A DNA stretch of 64,000 bases from positions 434,001-498,000 of the forward strand of contig JAWWNJ010000129.1 of NCBI GenBank assembly GCA_037176885.1, written 5' to 3'. The stretch is from Favolaschia claudopus (lineage: Eukaryota > Basidiomycota > Agaricomycetes > Agaricales > Mycenaceae). The position numbers and the translations under genes are program-made. The notes under the pieces were generated by a model that searched no databases, was not told the origin of the DNA, and saw only the letters and a list, made by a program, of their open reading frames with translations. Numbering within the stretch: the stretch's first letter is position 1; the number at the start of each line of letters is the position of its first letter. Below are positions 33,080 through 45,256 of the stretch, piece by piece.

Positions 33080-33740
33080 GCCAAGATAATCGCAGCCAAG
33101 AGTTCCTCGGGGAAGGCTCGGCGCCCAGTCCGAATTCCCACGAAGAAGTTACTCGGTGCCAAGGCAGACCCCGAATACTCGATAAGCAAGTTCGGATGCT
33201 AATGCTGTTGGATGTCTTTTGCATTCTTGGCATCCTCGCGGAAAATTCGCTGTTGGTGGGTGGTCATTTGTAGTTTGTGTGGGGGAAACGAGAGAGCAGA
33301 AACTGACTTGGAATGCAAGTGAGAACACTAAAACTGTTTTACGTGTATGATTTAAACGAAGAATTTCCTCGCAAACGGAGAAAATTGCAAGACGAGAGAT
33401 CGATGACGATCTAAATCGCGGAGATATGACAAGAGTCATGCCGCGCGGACGTTGGTGGACGGTGTTCACGGCGCCAAGAGTGAAACCAAATCGGGTGGGG
33501 TGATCGGGGACATTTACTTGGCAATGTCTCATAGGCTCGGCGGTCTTGGCGGTGGCTTGGAGGGATCGAGGGTGGAATTGGGGGCATAAATAGCAAGTCT
33601 CAGCACCAGAAACAGGGTCAGCGGGAGCACGGACGAATAAAACATAGAATAAACATGCAATTACGCGTGCTGCGGAACTGAATTGGTTAACGGGCCAAGA
33701 AAATAAACAAAAAACAAATAATAATTGAGTTGCTCTTGGC
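33080..33740. promoter_or_regulatory. Array of nine PacC-type sites (GCCAAG) upstream of pacC
   Basis: The hexamer GCCAAG occurs on the plus strand at 33080, 33095, 33158, 33473 and 33694, and as CTTGGC at 33226, 33517, 33545 and 33735. That is nine exact matches in 660 bases, where chance predicts well under one. GCCARG is the established PacC/Rim101 binding site, and the gene downstream encodes PacC, so autoregulation is the simple reading. Confidence 0.75.
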
Positions 33741-33830
33741 ATCAGCTTTGACAGAATGAAAGGGACGAGCCAAATCCTCTTTGCTTCCCGCCATCTTCCT
33801 GTCCCATATCCTTCTTTCTCTGCCGCCATC

Positions 33831-36071
33831 ATGTCCGAACCTGCTCCCGTCGCTGTTGCTCCCGTCGACGAACAAAAGTGTCTATGGCAGGACTGCACCC
33901 AGTCTTTCCCCGACCCAGAAACCCTCTATAATCATCTATGCAATGACCACATCGGTCGCAAGAGCACAAACAATCTCTGTCTTACCTGCAAGTGGAAGGA
34001 TTGCGGCACTACTTGCGCTAAACGAGACCACATCACAAGTCATCTCAGAGTCCATACACCTCTAAAGCCCCATGTCTGCGAGGTATTATCCTGTTCTCGG
34101 TTTCTCTATTCGCTCTTACACCGTTCAAGATTTGCAAGAAGTCTTTCAAACGGCCCCAGGATCTTAAGAAACACGAAAAGATTCACACCGAAGAGCATCA
34201 TGCTCAGCACAAGCATTCCAAGGCTATAACCGTCGCAGATCCGGCCTTTTCGTCTCGAGTTCGTGGAGACCCTGCAACCACTGCTACAAGTCGTCCCATC
34301 GCTGGCAAGGTTGCGCAATCTAAGTCCCCTTCGACGACCTCAGATGTTCCGCGAGCCCAGTCGCGCTCTTCCTCTGCATCAGATGGTACGTACCCCGTCC
34401 CATGGGCACAGGCGCAAGCCTTAAACTTCCTTTTTCACCCCAGGATCGTTCCCTAACTTTCCTCCTACGCCTTCACCAGATTTCTCTCCCCCTCCAATGC
34501 ACGGCGGTCATTCCCCGACAGACGAAATATTCTCTGGCCCTTGGGATGCAGCCACTACCGGTTCCAAACGCGCTCATGACTATGGCGTTGAAGACTTCTT
34601 TACCGATATGAAGAAGCGTCGGCTCAGTCCCTCTTACGATCCTCGTAAGTCCCCATGGCTATTTTAGTTCCGCTCAAAATAAATCTTTTGAAAAGGGATG
34701 GCCGACCGGCTCGACCGTTTGAACCATTACTCGCACAATGGTCACACCAATAGCAATAATTTCAACCCGCGCTCTGTCTCGCTCGACATTCGCACACCGG
34801 AAGAACTCGCCGCCGTTAACGATTTCCTCATCACACTTGGCCGCGACGTCGCCGATGCTGGACCCCGAGCATCGCACGGCGGCTCGGGCTTCTCGGAGTC
34901 TTACTTTGACCCCATTAGTCTCAGCCAACTCGGGCTCGCGGGCATGCCTGGCTTGCCGCCTGCGCCTCCCGATGCACCACCCCATCCATATGCAGCAGCT
35001 GCCCACAACGGGTTTTCCGGCGCGCCTTACTCATCGGCGCGCAGCACCCACCCGTCCGTCCAAGCGCCTTCTTACGGAGGCGGAGGGATTTACCCGCACA
35101 TCGACGACCATCATCTCTATGGCGGGGAGTACCACCAGCGCCGCCCCGGAAGCAAGTACGCGCCGTACCCGCAGAACTATCATCATGGCCACCATCACCC
35201 GAGCCCGCCACACGACGGAGGCTCTCCGCACTCCAACCATTCGGGGACTGGTAGCGGCGGGACGCCTCCGCACATGCACCTCCCCGCACCCCTCCCCGAC
35301 GCCGCTGCCGCGTTCGATTACCTCCGCCCTTCACGCGGGGCGCCGCCTGTCGCACAGCTCGCGCCGAACGAGTACATGGATAAGAGCATGCAGCGGATCA
35401 TTTTGCTCAAGAGTTCGCCTTTGGATGCGCCTCGCACTACGACAATGGAGCCGAAGGTGTCGGCTCCTTCGTTGCAGAGCACCGAACGCCTCCCTGCGCG
35501 ACTGGAGTCGACCGCTTCATTGCCATCCTCTTCCACGAAGCTGAAATCGCCGACAGCCTTGGCGTCGAGCAGTTCGCTCTTCATGTCCGGCGACGCGCAA
35601 TACAAGTTGCCGCCGATAAACATGCGGTACCGGTCGCCCTCGCCGAGTAGCAGTACGAGTCGGGCGTCCACGCCAAGTGCGAACAGCAGTGAAGCGGCGA
35701 CGAGTCCGGCCTTGAGTGAACGCACGATCTTGCCGCCGTTGAAGTCGATTGCGCCCCCGCTGCCCTCGCCGCGTTCTCCTGCCGCCACGGACAAGAACGA
35801 TGACGAGATGGATATGGATGGGGATGTTGCGTCGGGAATGGGCAGGATGCAGCTCTTGGAGAGGGCGAGGGCTGTGGCGCGCGGTGATGTAAATGTTCGC
35901 TTGCCCGCTACCGCCACATCGACGGATGAGCGAACGAGAAAGAGACACGCGGAGCTCATTCGGAATTTGTTGGTGTCGATCAATGCCGAGTTTAAGAAAG
36001 CGTATGGGACGCCCGCAGCACCGACGAAGCCGCTGCCGGTTGTAAGAGATGTGGAGATGACGGCTGCTTGA
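33831..36071 (+). CDS. pacC: pH-response transcription factor PacC/Rim101
   Basis: Zinc-finger regulator of ambient-pH response, activated by proteolysis through the Pal/Rim pathway. Three C2H2 fingers are visible: [40 protein letters not shown], and one split by an intron at about 34084-34129, with exon 2 starting at the [19 protein letters not shown] block. The finger residues known to contact DNA in PacC are in place. The remainder is Ser/Pro/His-rich and disordered, with [19 protein letters not shown] resembling the PacC signalling region and a final exon starting [15 protein letters not shown]. It ends in an amphipathic stretch ([19 protein letters not shown]). The start ATG at 33831 is closest to the fingers; an in-frame upstream ATG at 33756 adds 25 residues. 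The upstream region carries an array of PacC sites. Confidence 0.92.
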
Positions 36072-36322
36072 ATTGACCATTTGAACATTAGATATTATCA
36101 ACGTAACACCAACCATCCTTTTTTTCGACTATACTCTACTCTATCTTGTACAGTGCCACATATGCTACGATACGTGCAACTCTCTTTCCTCATAAATTTT
36201 GTCTGTACTCATGAATAAAGAACCAAAGAGTTTAATAGCGTTATGATTCGAGCTACTGGTAATACACTATGCTTGAGCTATTTCTCGCTGTGATACAACA
36301 AACTATTAGGATGGAACGAAGG

Positions 36323-39300
36323 TCAAGTCCGCTTCAAGGTAAGCTTAATCTTGGGTACAGCCGAAGCAATGACGGGCGGAGGTATAGGCTCCTCCCCAGC
36401 CATGCCCGACACGGGTGGACTCGTCGCGAGTGGGGAAGGCACCGCGGCAGGGAACCCGAACGCCGGAGCGTTGAGCGCGCTAGCACTGGCTCCAGGACGA
36501 TTGAAGCCGGCGCCGGGTGTTCCTGGGATGACGGGCGGCGTGCCTGGCGCCGCAACAGTTCCAGGTGGCGTCGAGGGTCCAGGTTGGTTGAATTCTGCCC
36601 AGCGTGGACATTTGCGGTTCGTTTCTGGAAACAAAAAAGTGTGGTGAGTCAAAATTCGCTTGGCAGGTGCAAGTGAGAACGAAGAACAAGACACGCACTC
36701 ATATGACCAAGCTGCCCACAGTGTCCACAGCGTCGCTGGAAAAGTTTAATTGAACCCAAAGAACGACAAAGCCAAGCCCGGTCATTTAGCTTACCGTGGT
36801 GTCTGGCTTGATAGGCCGGTTTAATTGCATCGGCGTCCCACCCGCTTGGATGATCTTGGCGTTCTTCCGAATCATACGGCGTTCTTGATTCTTCTTCATC
36901 CTTGCGATCTCTTCCTCGAGTCTATGTACAGTGTCAACAGGAAAAAACATACACATTGTGGGAAAACATACCGTTTCTTGGCTCGTGCATCCTTATCAGC
37001 GTCGCCGGTGGGGGCTAATGAATCTGCCAAGGTCTGTTCCTCTTCGAGGCGTTGCCGCGCCCGAACATAGGCACGAATGACAGCGGGGTCTCGGATAATC
37101 TCCGTCTGCCATTCGCCAAGAACCTAGAAAATCTTGAGTCCTTGGCGATAATGTCATCCGAATTACGTACCAAACGCTGAATTCTCAGGACGCGTCTGCT
37201 GTTCCCGTCGGGACCCAAGCTCATCTCGCGATCTCGGTCCAACGAAGAGCCTCGGCTGAAAGCTGGCGACGCAGGAGAGGACGGTCCGGCAATTGGGGAA
37301 GTTTCTGGCGGCACCGTTTCCTGCCGTGCAGATGGCTGACGGCCTCTCGGTGCAGCGTCCTCTTCCTTTTCCTCCTCTGTCAATTGTGGCTCGTCTTTGC
37401 GGCTCAGCGAATCGAATTGCGCCTTCCATATCCGCTCAATTTCCGACTTGTATATCACCTGCTGCTCCGCGACGTTGTACCGATGCGCTGACTTTGGACG
37501 GTTCTCTGCTTCAGCTGATCGTGGAGGCAACATCAGCTGCGATGCTCCAATGATATAGCGGTGGGGTGGGAGCGCTACTCACCGACTTTCTGCTCGTAAT
37601 TTTCCCCAGCCTTCACAAAGATATCCTTCATAGATATCCGAATAAAGCTAAACGCCTCCCCGCGACCCGTAGGGTCTCCGTCGCCGTGGAGTCGAAGCAT
37701 AGCTTTGGCTTGGGTCGCAAATAAGAAATTCTTGGTGGTAATCCACGGTGCCAGCTGCTGTTCGACGGAAAGGTTCGACTGGTCGTCTTTGTCATCGACT
37801 GCATCGGCAGCCTGGCTGTATCCTGCGTCTTGCAAATGCCGCTGCCCAACTTGCATGCTTTCTGTCAGTACGACCTGCTCCGGCGTGACCATCTTCAGCA
37901 TATCTGCGTCGGGCGGTATCACCCATTTCTCTTTGAGTCGCCAGAAACCTTGGTGTGGGCCGCGCCTGTGGTATTCCATGAACTCCTGTTGTATATAATT
38001 AGCAAGACATCAGCCGGTCGTCAGCGCGAAGATTGCCTTGAGTCTCTGACGCATTTGCAGCTCGTTCTGGTCCGGGAAATATTTCATCAACCGAGAAATC
38101 TTCAGTCGCTCGCCTGCACTCTTCTGCAAAAGCTTGAACGCAATGATCTGCAATCGGAATTTGATGGTATTCGTTATCTTGCGCGAATGTGGTCCTGGGA
38201 CTTCGGTGACTGGATATGTTTGCCCTGCGACAAACAGATGCTTGATCTCCCGTAGGAAATATTTGGTGTCGCCCTTGATCGTGTTCCTATGAACCTATGA
38301 ACTCCAGAGCGAGAATGACGCCACTTGTGTACTAACCTCACGACGAGGAAATCAGTAGGATATGGTTTATGTCGGAATAGAGGTGCTCGAATGAGATTAT
38401 TGTATATGGCTGGTATCGTTTGGCCCGGGTAAACGGCTCCAAATTTCATAAATGGCGTCTCGTCTTGCGGCTCGAGAACAAATGGTACACCCAGATCATA
38501 CTGTCGACTGAATCAGCCCTGAAAGTCAACACGTCAAGGTACGTACCTTGGGAACATGCTCGTCTTTCTCGTCCTTCTTGCGATAATAATTCACAAGTGA
38601 ACTGGCCATGCCAAAATTTTGTACAATTGGCGGATGTTCCTCCTATAAGCATATTCAGCAGAGAAATCCGCCAAAGAATCTATTTTACTCACAGAAAACT
38701 CCCATAGTACGAAATTGCTGGTATCCCGTAGACTGATGTCGCCGGTCTTCCGCAACCCTTCGCCGATATTTCCTCCTTTACCCAATTTGCGACCTGCCTT
38801 GTCTTTCTTCTTCTTGGCAGTGCGAACTTTACTGAAGCGAAGTTCGATATTCGAAGGAAATTGCAGCGCAGGACGATGGAAAGAACGCGCTTCTTGCTTA
38901 GACAAACGAGTTTTGTACTACGAAGTCGTGGTTAGTTCCATGGGTGGCATTTGTAGAATTAACGTACGAATGGTAACTGTAGCTTTTGAGCAGGATATGC
39001 GTGCTCGACCGCAATCTGGCCAAACGTTTGCCTGACTCGGTGGCGATCTTTAGTGACCTCGTACATGTGGTCGTTGGACAAGTTGAATTTATCACGAACA
39101 CCGGCGTCCAGTCGGAACCGCTTTCTCACACGGACAGTCTCCGCTGGAGATATGGTCATTCGGGGGCGACGAAAAAGAATGAGAACAAGGACGAACAAGA
39201 TCGTTCTTCGGGAATTACATCGTCTTCGTGATTGAATTCGAGCTGAGTAAAATCTTTGAAGGGAGCTCGAGGATCCCAGATGATACTCTGTGTCCAGGCA

Positions 39301-40227
39301 CCGTCCTCGAGTGCCTTATTCGCAGGCGTTGTTAGATTGTTCACAACAGGTACTTTGACCTGAGGATTTTCGCTTGGGGTTTCCGAGTTTTCTAGCACGG
39401 GAGGGGGAATGGTGTCGGGCTCATATATTATCTGGTCCTCCCAATTTGAGAGTAAAACAAGATCGAATGTACGATTTTGCAAGGAAAGAGAGGACAAATC
39501 GAGATCGGTATTTTCACGTTCCTTCGAAGTATATGAGTTGACCGGCCAAAGATAGACGGACATATACGCACTTCTAATGCTGCACGAAGGTCGGATTCAA
39601 CGTTACTCGAAGCAACGATGGCTTCAACACGTTGATTCTCGACCCGGCGTTTCGTGTCACCAACAACCGACTCTAGATACCCTCGCGGAACCTCCCTCTT
39701 CCTGGGATACACAGTCTCAACTAGCCACGGTAAATCGTAGTAGGATTTCACTGAAAAGCTAGCTCACTATGAAACGGCCGCTTGGAAAGTCGAGATTTCT
39801 GAACGGTGTACCCCTTGAACAGCTCACTGAAGTCGAGAATCTTGTTCGGCTCGAAAGACGGAAAGCGCTCATACACGCTCTTCGGACGCTCGACGAGACG
39901 CTTAATGATTTTGACGCGCCTCTCCAGCGGTTTCAACGCGCCAGGGGACTGGGGTTCGTCCTTTATCATCACGTCTTCCTCTCCTTCCTCCAGCATCTCT
40001 TTGTCAATCTCGTCCTCCCAGTCGTCACCCTGTCCTCTGCCCACTGCATCCTCGTCCGCATCCCACGAGTCACCATATATCTGAGAAGAGTTCAAGGCAG
40101 AGGTTCCGGAGAGTCCGAGTCGATTGGTGAGACTTGAACTTGACGGAACGAGGTCGCCGAGAATGTTGGTGAGAGAGAAGCCAGTGAGTGCAGAGATTGC
40201 ATCGTTCTCCTCTTGGGCCGACGCCAT
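36323..40227 (-). CDS. TAF1: TFIID subunit TAF1
   Basis: Largest scaffold subunit of general transcription factor TFIID. The start at 40227 gives MASAQEENDAISALTGFSL, followed by an acidic TAND-like N-terminus. Conserved blocks: ERFPSFEPNKILDFSELFKG, FDLVLLSNWEDQIIYEP, GAWTQSIIWDPRAPFKD, and the central DUF3591 region HRRGPHQGFWRLKEKWVIPP and EAFSFIRISMKDIFVKAG. Near the C-terminus a zinc knuckle is split by an intron: RRCGHCGQLGHM joins to TNRKCPRWAEF. It ends in KIKLTLKRT. No bromodomain is present, as usual in fungi, where Bdf1 supplies that function. The gene has many small introns and is about 1100 residues. It is divergent from the PA28 gene with 149 bases between starts. Confidence 0.92.
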
Positions 40228-40376
40228 CGCTGGCAACACAAACTGAGATTGCGCTCAAACCAGCCGCGCTTTTATACGGTTCGGGAAGGGAGGACTTACG
40301 TAACCAGGGATTCGCGCCCACGAACTACGAAAACTCTACGCGTCGTCCAAGCGTCGTCGGTTAACTCTCTTGCACC

Positions 40377-41596
40377 ATGGACCAGCAACTCGCGGCTCAA
40401 CTCCAGGTCAACCCTCTTTTAGTCCACGCTTTCCTATCTTCTCTGAACGTATCTCAGGCATTTCAAAAGCAAGCGACCTCAGCTGGCGAAAATGTAGTGT
40501 TTAGAGTGTTCCCAGCCAAGGTATTGTCAACCTGTGTTTTAGACTTTAAAACAACCAGTAAACATTCCAAGATTTTGTAGGATGATTCCCTCTAATGGAC
40601 TGGCCAATTGACGAGCCTCTTTGACCGTAGGGAGCTCCAGGAACTTATACAGTCAACATCTCTGCCCAGTTCGCCTTACCACAAGGATCAGACATCTATG
40701 ACGACAGACCCCGCCGTCTATCCTCCCCCAGAGTCCTCTTCTGTAAACGGGGACCTACCACAGTCTAAGAAGAGAAGAATTGAGAACGATACTTCGAGCC
40801 CACAAACTCCCGGCCCCCGAGAGGATGTTCAATTTCCCCACCTTGTGCAACCTAACCAACACTTGGTCACTCTCCATGAAACACTGAAGCGTGAATGTGA
40901 AGAATTGGTCGCCTTAACAGACCATGTCAAGCTGTGGATTTCGCTAACGATGCCAAAGTGTGTATTGTTCTCCAATCTTCTCCGCTGCTGCTAATGAAAA
41001 TCTATGACCAGGATTGAGGGGTGCGTGTTGTCTACTTTCACTTGGCCTGACTTCATGTAAGGGCTGTTTAGTGGAGACAATTTCGGTACGCAATATATTC
41101 AACTGCTCAACCTCTCGGCCAATTTTTATGCAACGAATAGGCGTACAGATTCAAGAGGGTTCGTTGGTGACTTAGCCTGCCTCACAAATTATACTCATCC
41201 CGCTTAGAGGTGGTTGCTGAACTATTACGCTCTCAGGAGAGCGCATTCAACCTAAGAGAATCGGTCAAGAACCACCACCTCGCACGCGCCAAGATATGTT
41301 CCAAGCGAATAAAGTATCCAAATCTCGAGGACTATGCTGTCTGTATTTATCTCCGTTCTCATGGAGCCTTAAAGCCAACAAGTTATGTAGTTGTCTTTGA
41401 AAGAGCACGATGAGGGTCAATCCTACCTAGCTCGCCAGCATCTGAATGACTTGCGCAACATCTACGCCGTGTTAACCGATCTCATCCACAAGAATATCGC
41501 CAAGGTACGCTGCTTCCCCGTTACATTGAGATTCCCTCACTCACCAACACATAGATTCGGGCACCGCGCGGAAATAACAGTATTGGCCTGTATTAA
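40377..41596 (+). CDS. Proteasome activator PA28/REG subunit
   Basis: Forms the ring-shaped 11S regulator that caps the 20S proteasome without ATP. The N-terminal helix is followed by a polar insert with an NLS-like KKRRIE, so the nuclear PA28-gamma type is likely. The activation and C-terminal helices are clear: LWISLTMPKIEGGDNFGVQI, EEVVAELLRSQESAFNLRES, and NLRNIYAVL-like LNDLRNIYAVLTDLIHKNIA. It ends IRAPRGNNSIGLY. Very small exons lie at 41012-41020, 41072-41085 and 41141-41158 (9, 14 and 18 bases); all are required by conservation of the KIEGGDNFGVQIQEE block. PA28 is absent from budding yeast but present in basidiomycetes (established). Convergent with RRB1, with 74 bases between stops. 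Confidence 0.9.
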
Positions 41597-41670
41597 TCCC
41601 TACTTTTGATAGCAACATGCCTTAGAACAGTTGGAGTAGTCCAACACTGTATCCATCGACCCCTCGTATT

Positions 41671-43372
41671 CTACACAGAAATAGTCTTGAAGATATTGAA
41701 TCCGTCCGCAGCGGTCGATATAATCGCTCCAGGTATTTGTGGGTGCCAATGCAGCTCCTTGATATCCGTCTGGCCCTGATGAATGAACATTATCTGCGGA
41801 GGCATATCACTGTCTTGTGTTTCGTCTATCCCGCCCATTTCGTCGTCGTCGGGTTCCACACCAAGATCCCACATCGTGACTTGGTCGTCAGCGCCAGAAG
41901 CCGCAAATATGCCGTCTTCGGTGGGATGCCATTCAATGGATGTAATCGGAGCTTTATGCCATGAGAACGAGGCCACAGGCGCTGGGGTGGGTTCCGCCGA
42001 ACTGTTCGACGTTAGTTGGAGACTTTCAAATAGTCCAAACCACTCACCCCCGTTTCTTGATATTCCGAAGGTCCCAGACTTTGATACCTCCCTCATCCCC
42101 TCCACTCAAAAGAAGGTATGCAGTCGACCTACACCAGCTAATGACATTGACATCGCTGTCGTGTGCGCAGTCGATGGCACCTGCACTTTGTCGACCCTTG
42201 GTTCGAATATCCCAAATCATCACGCTCTGGTCTGCAGAACACGACGCGAATACCGTCATATCGGCGGGACTCCATTGCAGATCCTCAATGCTCGAGGTAT
42301 GCGAAGTAAATGCTTGAGAATTCGTACTGAAACCGGACGGTGAGGACGTAGTGAGATAAATTTTGGAGTGGACGTCCCCGGTCAGCAGGCGCAGGGAAGA
42401 ACCTGTGGCTGCCCAGTCCATTGCAAAGCCTTCGGCCCGTCCATGCGAATTTACGGTGTAAACGGGGGTGTGAGCGCGTTTTTTGTCCACAGAATATCCA
42501 GGGACATCGAGAGATTCTATCAATGTTCGGACATCCCAGATGTGGACCTTTCCTGTTTCTGCCCATGACGCGACGTGATACGGCTGGGAGACGGGAGGTA
42601 GTTGTGAGGATGGAGGTAGAGGTTGTGCGCGAACGCGGTTCACTCCACCGACGTGCGGTATAGAGCGATATTCAACGATTGGATCTTCGTCTAGATGTTC
42701 GTCCTCATCTTCGTCGTTCCCATCCTCCGAGTCCGAATCGTCTATAGTACCAAAAAAATAGTTGTCAATCTGATCCGTTATATGAAATAGCCTTGTTTAC
42801 CTCCATCCTTCTGAGTTCTATGTAGGGAACTCAGCTTGTACACCATGAGCTCGTTGTCTTTAGCGTTAGGTGCCTGGGTACCGGCTACAATATAGGATGT
42901 TGCGGGATATCGTTGGCGTTCGTCTCCCAGATTGTCCCGGAGAACATCGAAGGATAGACATGGCCAAGTAACCTTCATGGAGTGCCTCATAATATACACA
43001 GAGTCATCGGGTTCGAGTGTTTCGCCGGGCTCAAGCTTATGTCTTCCAGGAATGAAAGTATCAGGTGCAGGAGGTGGTTCGTCCGATTCTTCGATCGCAG
43101 GCAAAACTTCCTCATCCACATCCATACCTTTGAAGTTCAATAAGGTCGCTGGAAATCTTGTCCGATAAAAACAAACCATCTGCGTCTTCAGTTGCCTCTG
43201 CATCGATTACTTCTTCATCGCTCTCTATTTCGTCCTCCCAGGCATCCTCAAATTCTCCCATTTCATCGGGAGCAGCATTTTCGCGTTTTGAGCCGCTACC
43301 AGAAGCCTTTGCAAACGGTTGGCCTTCTGTGGTGACTGGAGTGAGGAGTTCCGTCGCCGTGCGTTTTGACAT
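41671..43372 (-). CDS. RRB1: Ribosome assembly WD40 protein Rrb1/GRWD1
   Basis: Nuclear chaperone for ribosomal protein L3 during 60S assembly. The N-terminus is acidic, beginning MSKRTATELLTPVTTEGQ with the Glu/Asp-rich EDAWEDEIESDEEV. The family signature GRHKLEPGETLEPDDSVYIM and the CAF1C-like TWPCLSFDVLRD follow. WD repeats are seen as KVHIWDVR, SIEDLQWSP with VMIWDIR, VNVISWCR with IKVWDLR, SIEWHP with VTMWDLG, and ELHWHPQIPG. Ends GFNIFKTISV. Introns interrupt after EDADG and in the central acidic loop (DSDSEDGNDEDEDEH). All propeller blades appear intact. Confidence 0.92.
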
Positions 43373-43678
43373 CGCGGTTTGCAGAAAATTATTCTAGTCG
43401 CTCGGCAATCCCCGAACACATGATCGGTGGCTGTAACCCCCAAACTTAGTTCTCCCTCAGAATGAGTGTTTATCCTGTTCATAACAGCTGTTTGTTGATG
43501 GGGTTTCATGGTAGAGTGGCCGGGCAGTTGTAGGGAATTTTTGAAGGAGTCTATCATCTCAACTGCTGGGCATTTCTCGTGAGGATTATTGTGTCACAGT
43601 GTGACTGGTCTATTTCTCAATGCAGATGTTGAGAACTGCTCAGAGCTTTGGACGCCCTCTTTCACCCCAACCCCCATC
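43373..43678. promoter_or_regulatory. Divergent region between RRB1 and an uncharacterised gene
   Basis: About 300 bases upstream of two divergent genes. No motif stands out and no gene is seen. Confidence 0.4.
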
Positions 43679-45146
43679 ATGCCAAAGGACATTTCCCGGC
43701 AGCGAGATCCCCTCCCCACATCCTCCACTGACTTCAACTTACCCCCCACCTCCTCCTCCCTAGGCCCCGGCTATACAGACGACGCCAGTGTCCTCTTCCA
43801 ACGCTTCCGACGTCCCAGTCTCTTGACCCCCAAATCGACCCTTTTCTCCGATACTCGCCTTCATAGCCCTTTGGCCACCTCGTTCAAGGCCTCTCCATCC
43901 CACAGACGCCGTACTAGCCACAGCGCGTCCAGTATAGATGAATCTGACACATTCTTGTCGGATATATCGCCGCCGAGTAGTTCTGAGAATCCAACTCCTC
44001 CACTCGTCCCTCCCGACACTTCAGACAACTCGAGGCAGTCTATGCCGCCCTTGACACCCCCGCGCAGATCCCTTTCTCGCGGACCAGATATATCTGAGCT
44101 ACGATTGAAAGGTCGACGTCTTTCATTCCCCGTGAGTGGCTCTGTCTAACATCCGTCCAGCAGCTCATTGCGCACAGCTGAAACAACCCCGCATTCTCAA
44201 CTTGTTGGCGGAATCGCGACCTGTGGAGAGTGAAGTTCAGTCAGAGGCTGCCTTCCAGCGGCTTCTAGCTTCAGGCGTTGAACTTCCTAGGACACCGCGC
44301 AGTGCAGCTGACCGTGGTCGATATCCAGAAGAAGCGGGACAGGATGATTTTCAACGTGAAGATACCCCAAGCGACGATGGAGACGACGACGAGCCCACAT
44401 ATACGCCGTTCAACCCTGTTTCCAATGGAAGTGAACCTATCAACATCAGAACCCCTGCTGGTAGCGTGAATGGAGATGAGATGAATGGCATGTCAATTTC
44501 AGAAAGCCCGAGTATGTCCAGCCTGTGTGGAATGGACGTTGATGTCGTAAGTCCTCGACAGATCTCGTTTCTAGACCATCCTAACTCTGAGTATAGCCAT
44601 CCGGCTCCCCATCCATGTCTTCCATGGGATCCACGATGTCGATCGGTCAGTGGCGATCTACCCCGCCTCCCACTGCAAGCGCGGTGCGTTCTAATAAACG
44701 GAAATGTAAGCTCTTTCTTCAACGTTGTTGACCGCTGACTAACAATCTATACTACACTAGTCGACGAGCGGTTTGACCCATATCAAAACGCAACGAAACG
44801 ACGTGCCGTTTCGCCTTCTATCTCACATTTACGCGATTCTTCCCTCCCTTCGTCTCCGAAGAGTCGTTCCAACCCACGACTTCCCATTTCTATCCCTATC
44901 ATTCCGGGCTCGACCGCCAGCTCAACTACGTCTTCACCCACCGTCGGCGTCAGCTCCGCAGCCTTCCTGTCAATTTCGCGAAACAGTAACGCTATTTCGA
45001 GCCCTACTTTGCGGCCAGCGATGGCTTTGGCCAGTCCTATTCTCAGACCTGTTACGCGTTCCGTTGCTGGTATGCGACGAGAAGAGGAGGAGGAGCGAGA
45101 GATTGAGGGCGCGGGCGATGGAGTGGGAGGTTTGACATTAGCATAA
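43679..45146 (+). CDS. Uncharacterised basidiomycete-type disordered nuclear protein
   Basis: The ATG at 43679 begins MPKDISRQRDPLPTSSTDFN. The protein is Ser/Pro-rich with a few short ordered-looking segments: GPDISELRLKGRRLSFP, and a helical block KQPRILNLLAESRPVESEVQ followed by AAFQRLLASGVELPRTPRS. An intron at about 44130-44182 joins them. The C-terminal exon reads FDERFDPYQNATKRRAVSPS, a likely nuclear-localisation signal. Many SP and TP sites suggest CDK-type phosphorylation. Ends GVGGLTLA with TAA at 45144-45146. I recognise no domain. Coding status is supported by consistent splicing over four exons; function is unknown. Confidence 0.65.
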
Positions 45147-45256
45147 TTCCGACAACTTTTTGCATAGGGGCATATTATGTATTTCCTGTATTATTGGGTC
45201 GGCATTCTGTATTGTACGGTAGATATTCATTGTATAGAAACCCGCATTCTCATTCG

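Noticed and set aside
33149..33898. 249-codon open frame antisense to the pacC promoter and first exon
   Set aside because: No recognisable domain, and it overlaps the PacC-site array and the conserved pacC zinc-finger exon. Its start is internal to that exon on the other strand. Best explained as a chance open frame.
34738..35544. Long alternative plus-strand frame inside the pacC C-terminal exon
   Set aside because: Shadow of a GC-rich, low-complexity exon. The pacC frame is the one continuous with the zinc fingers.
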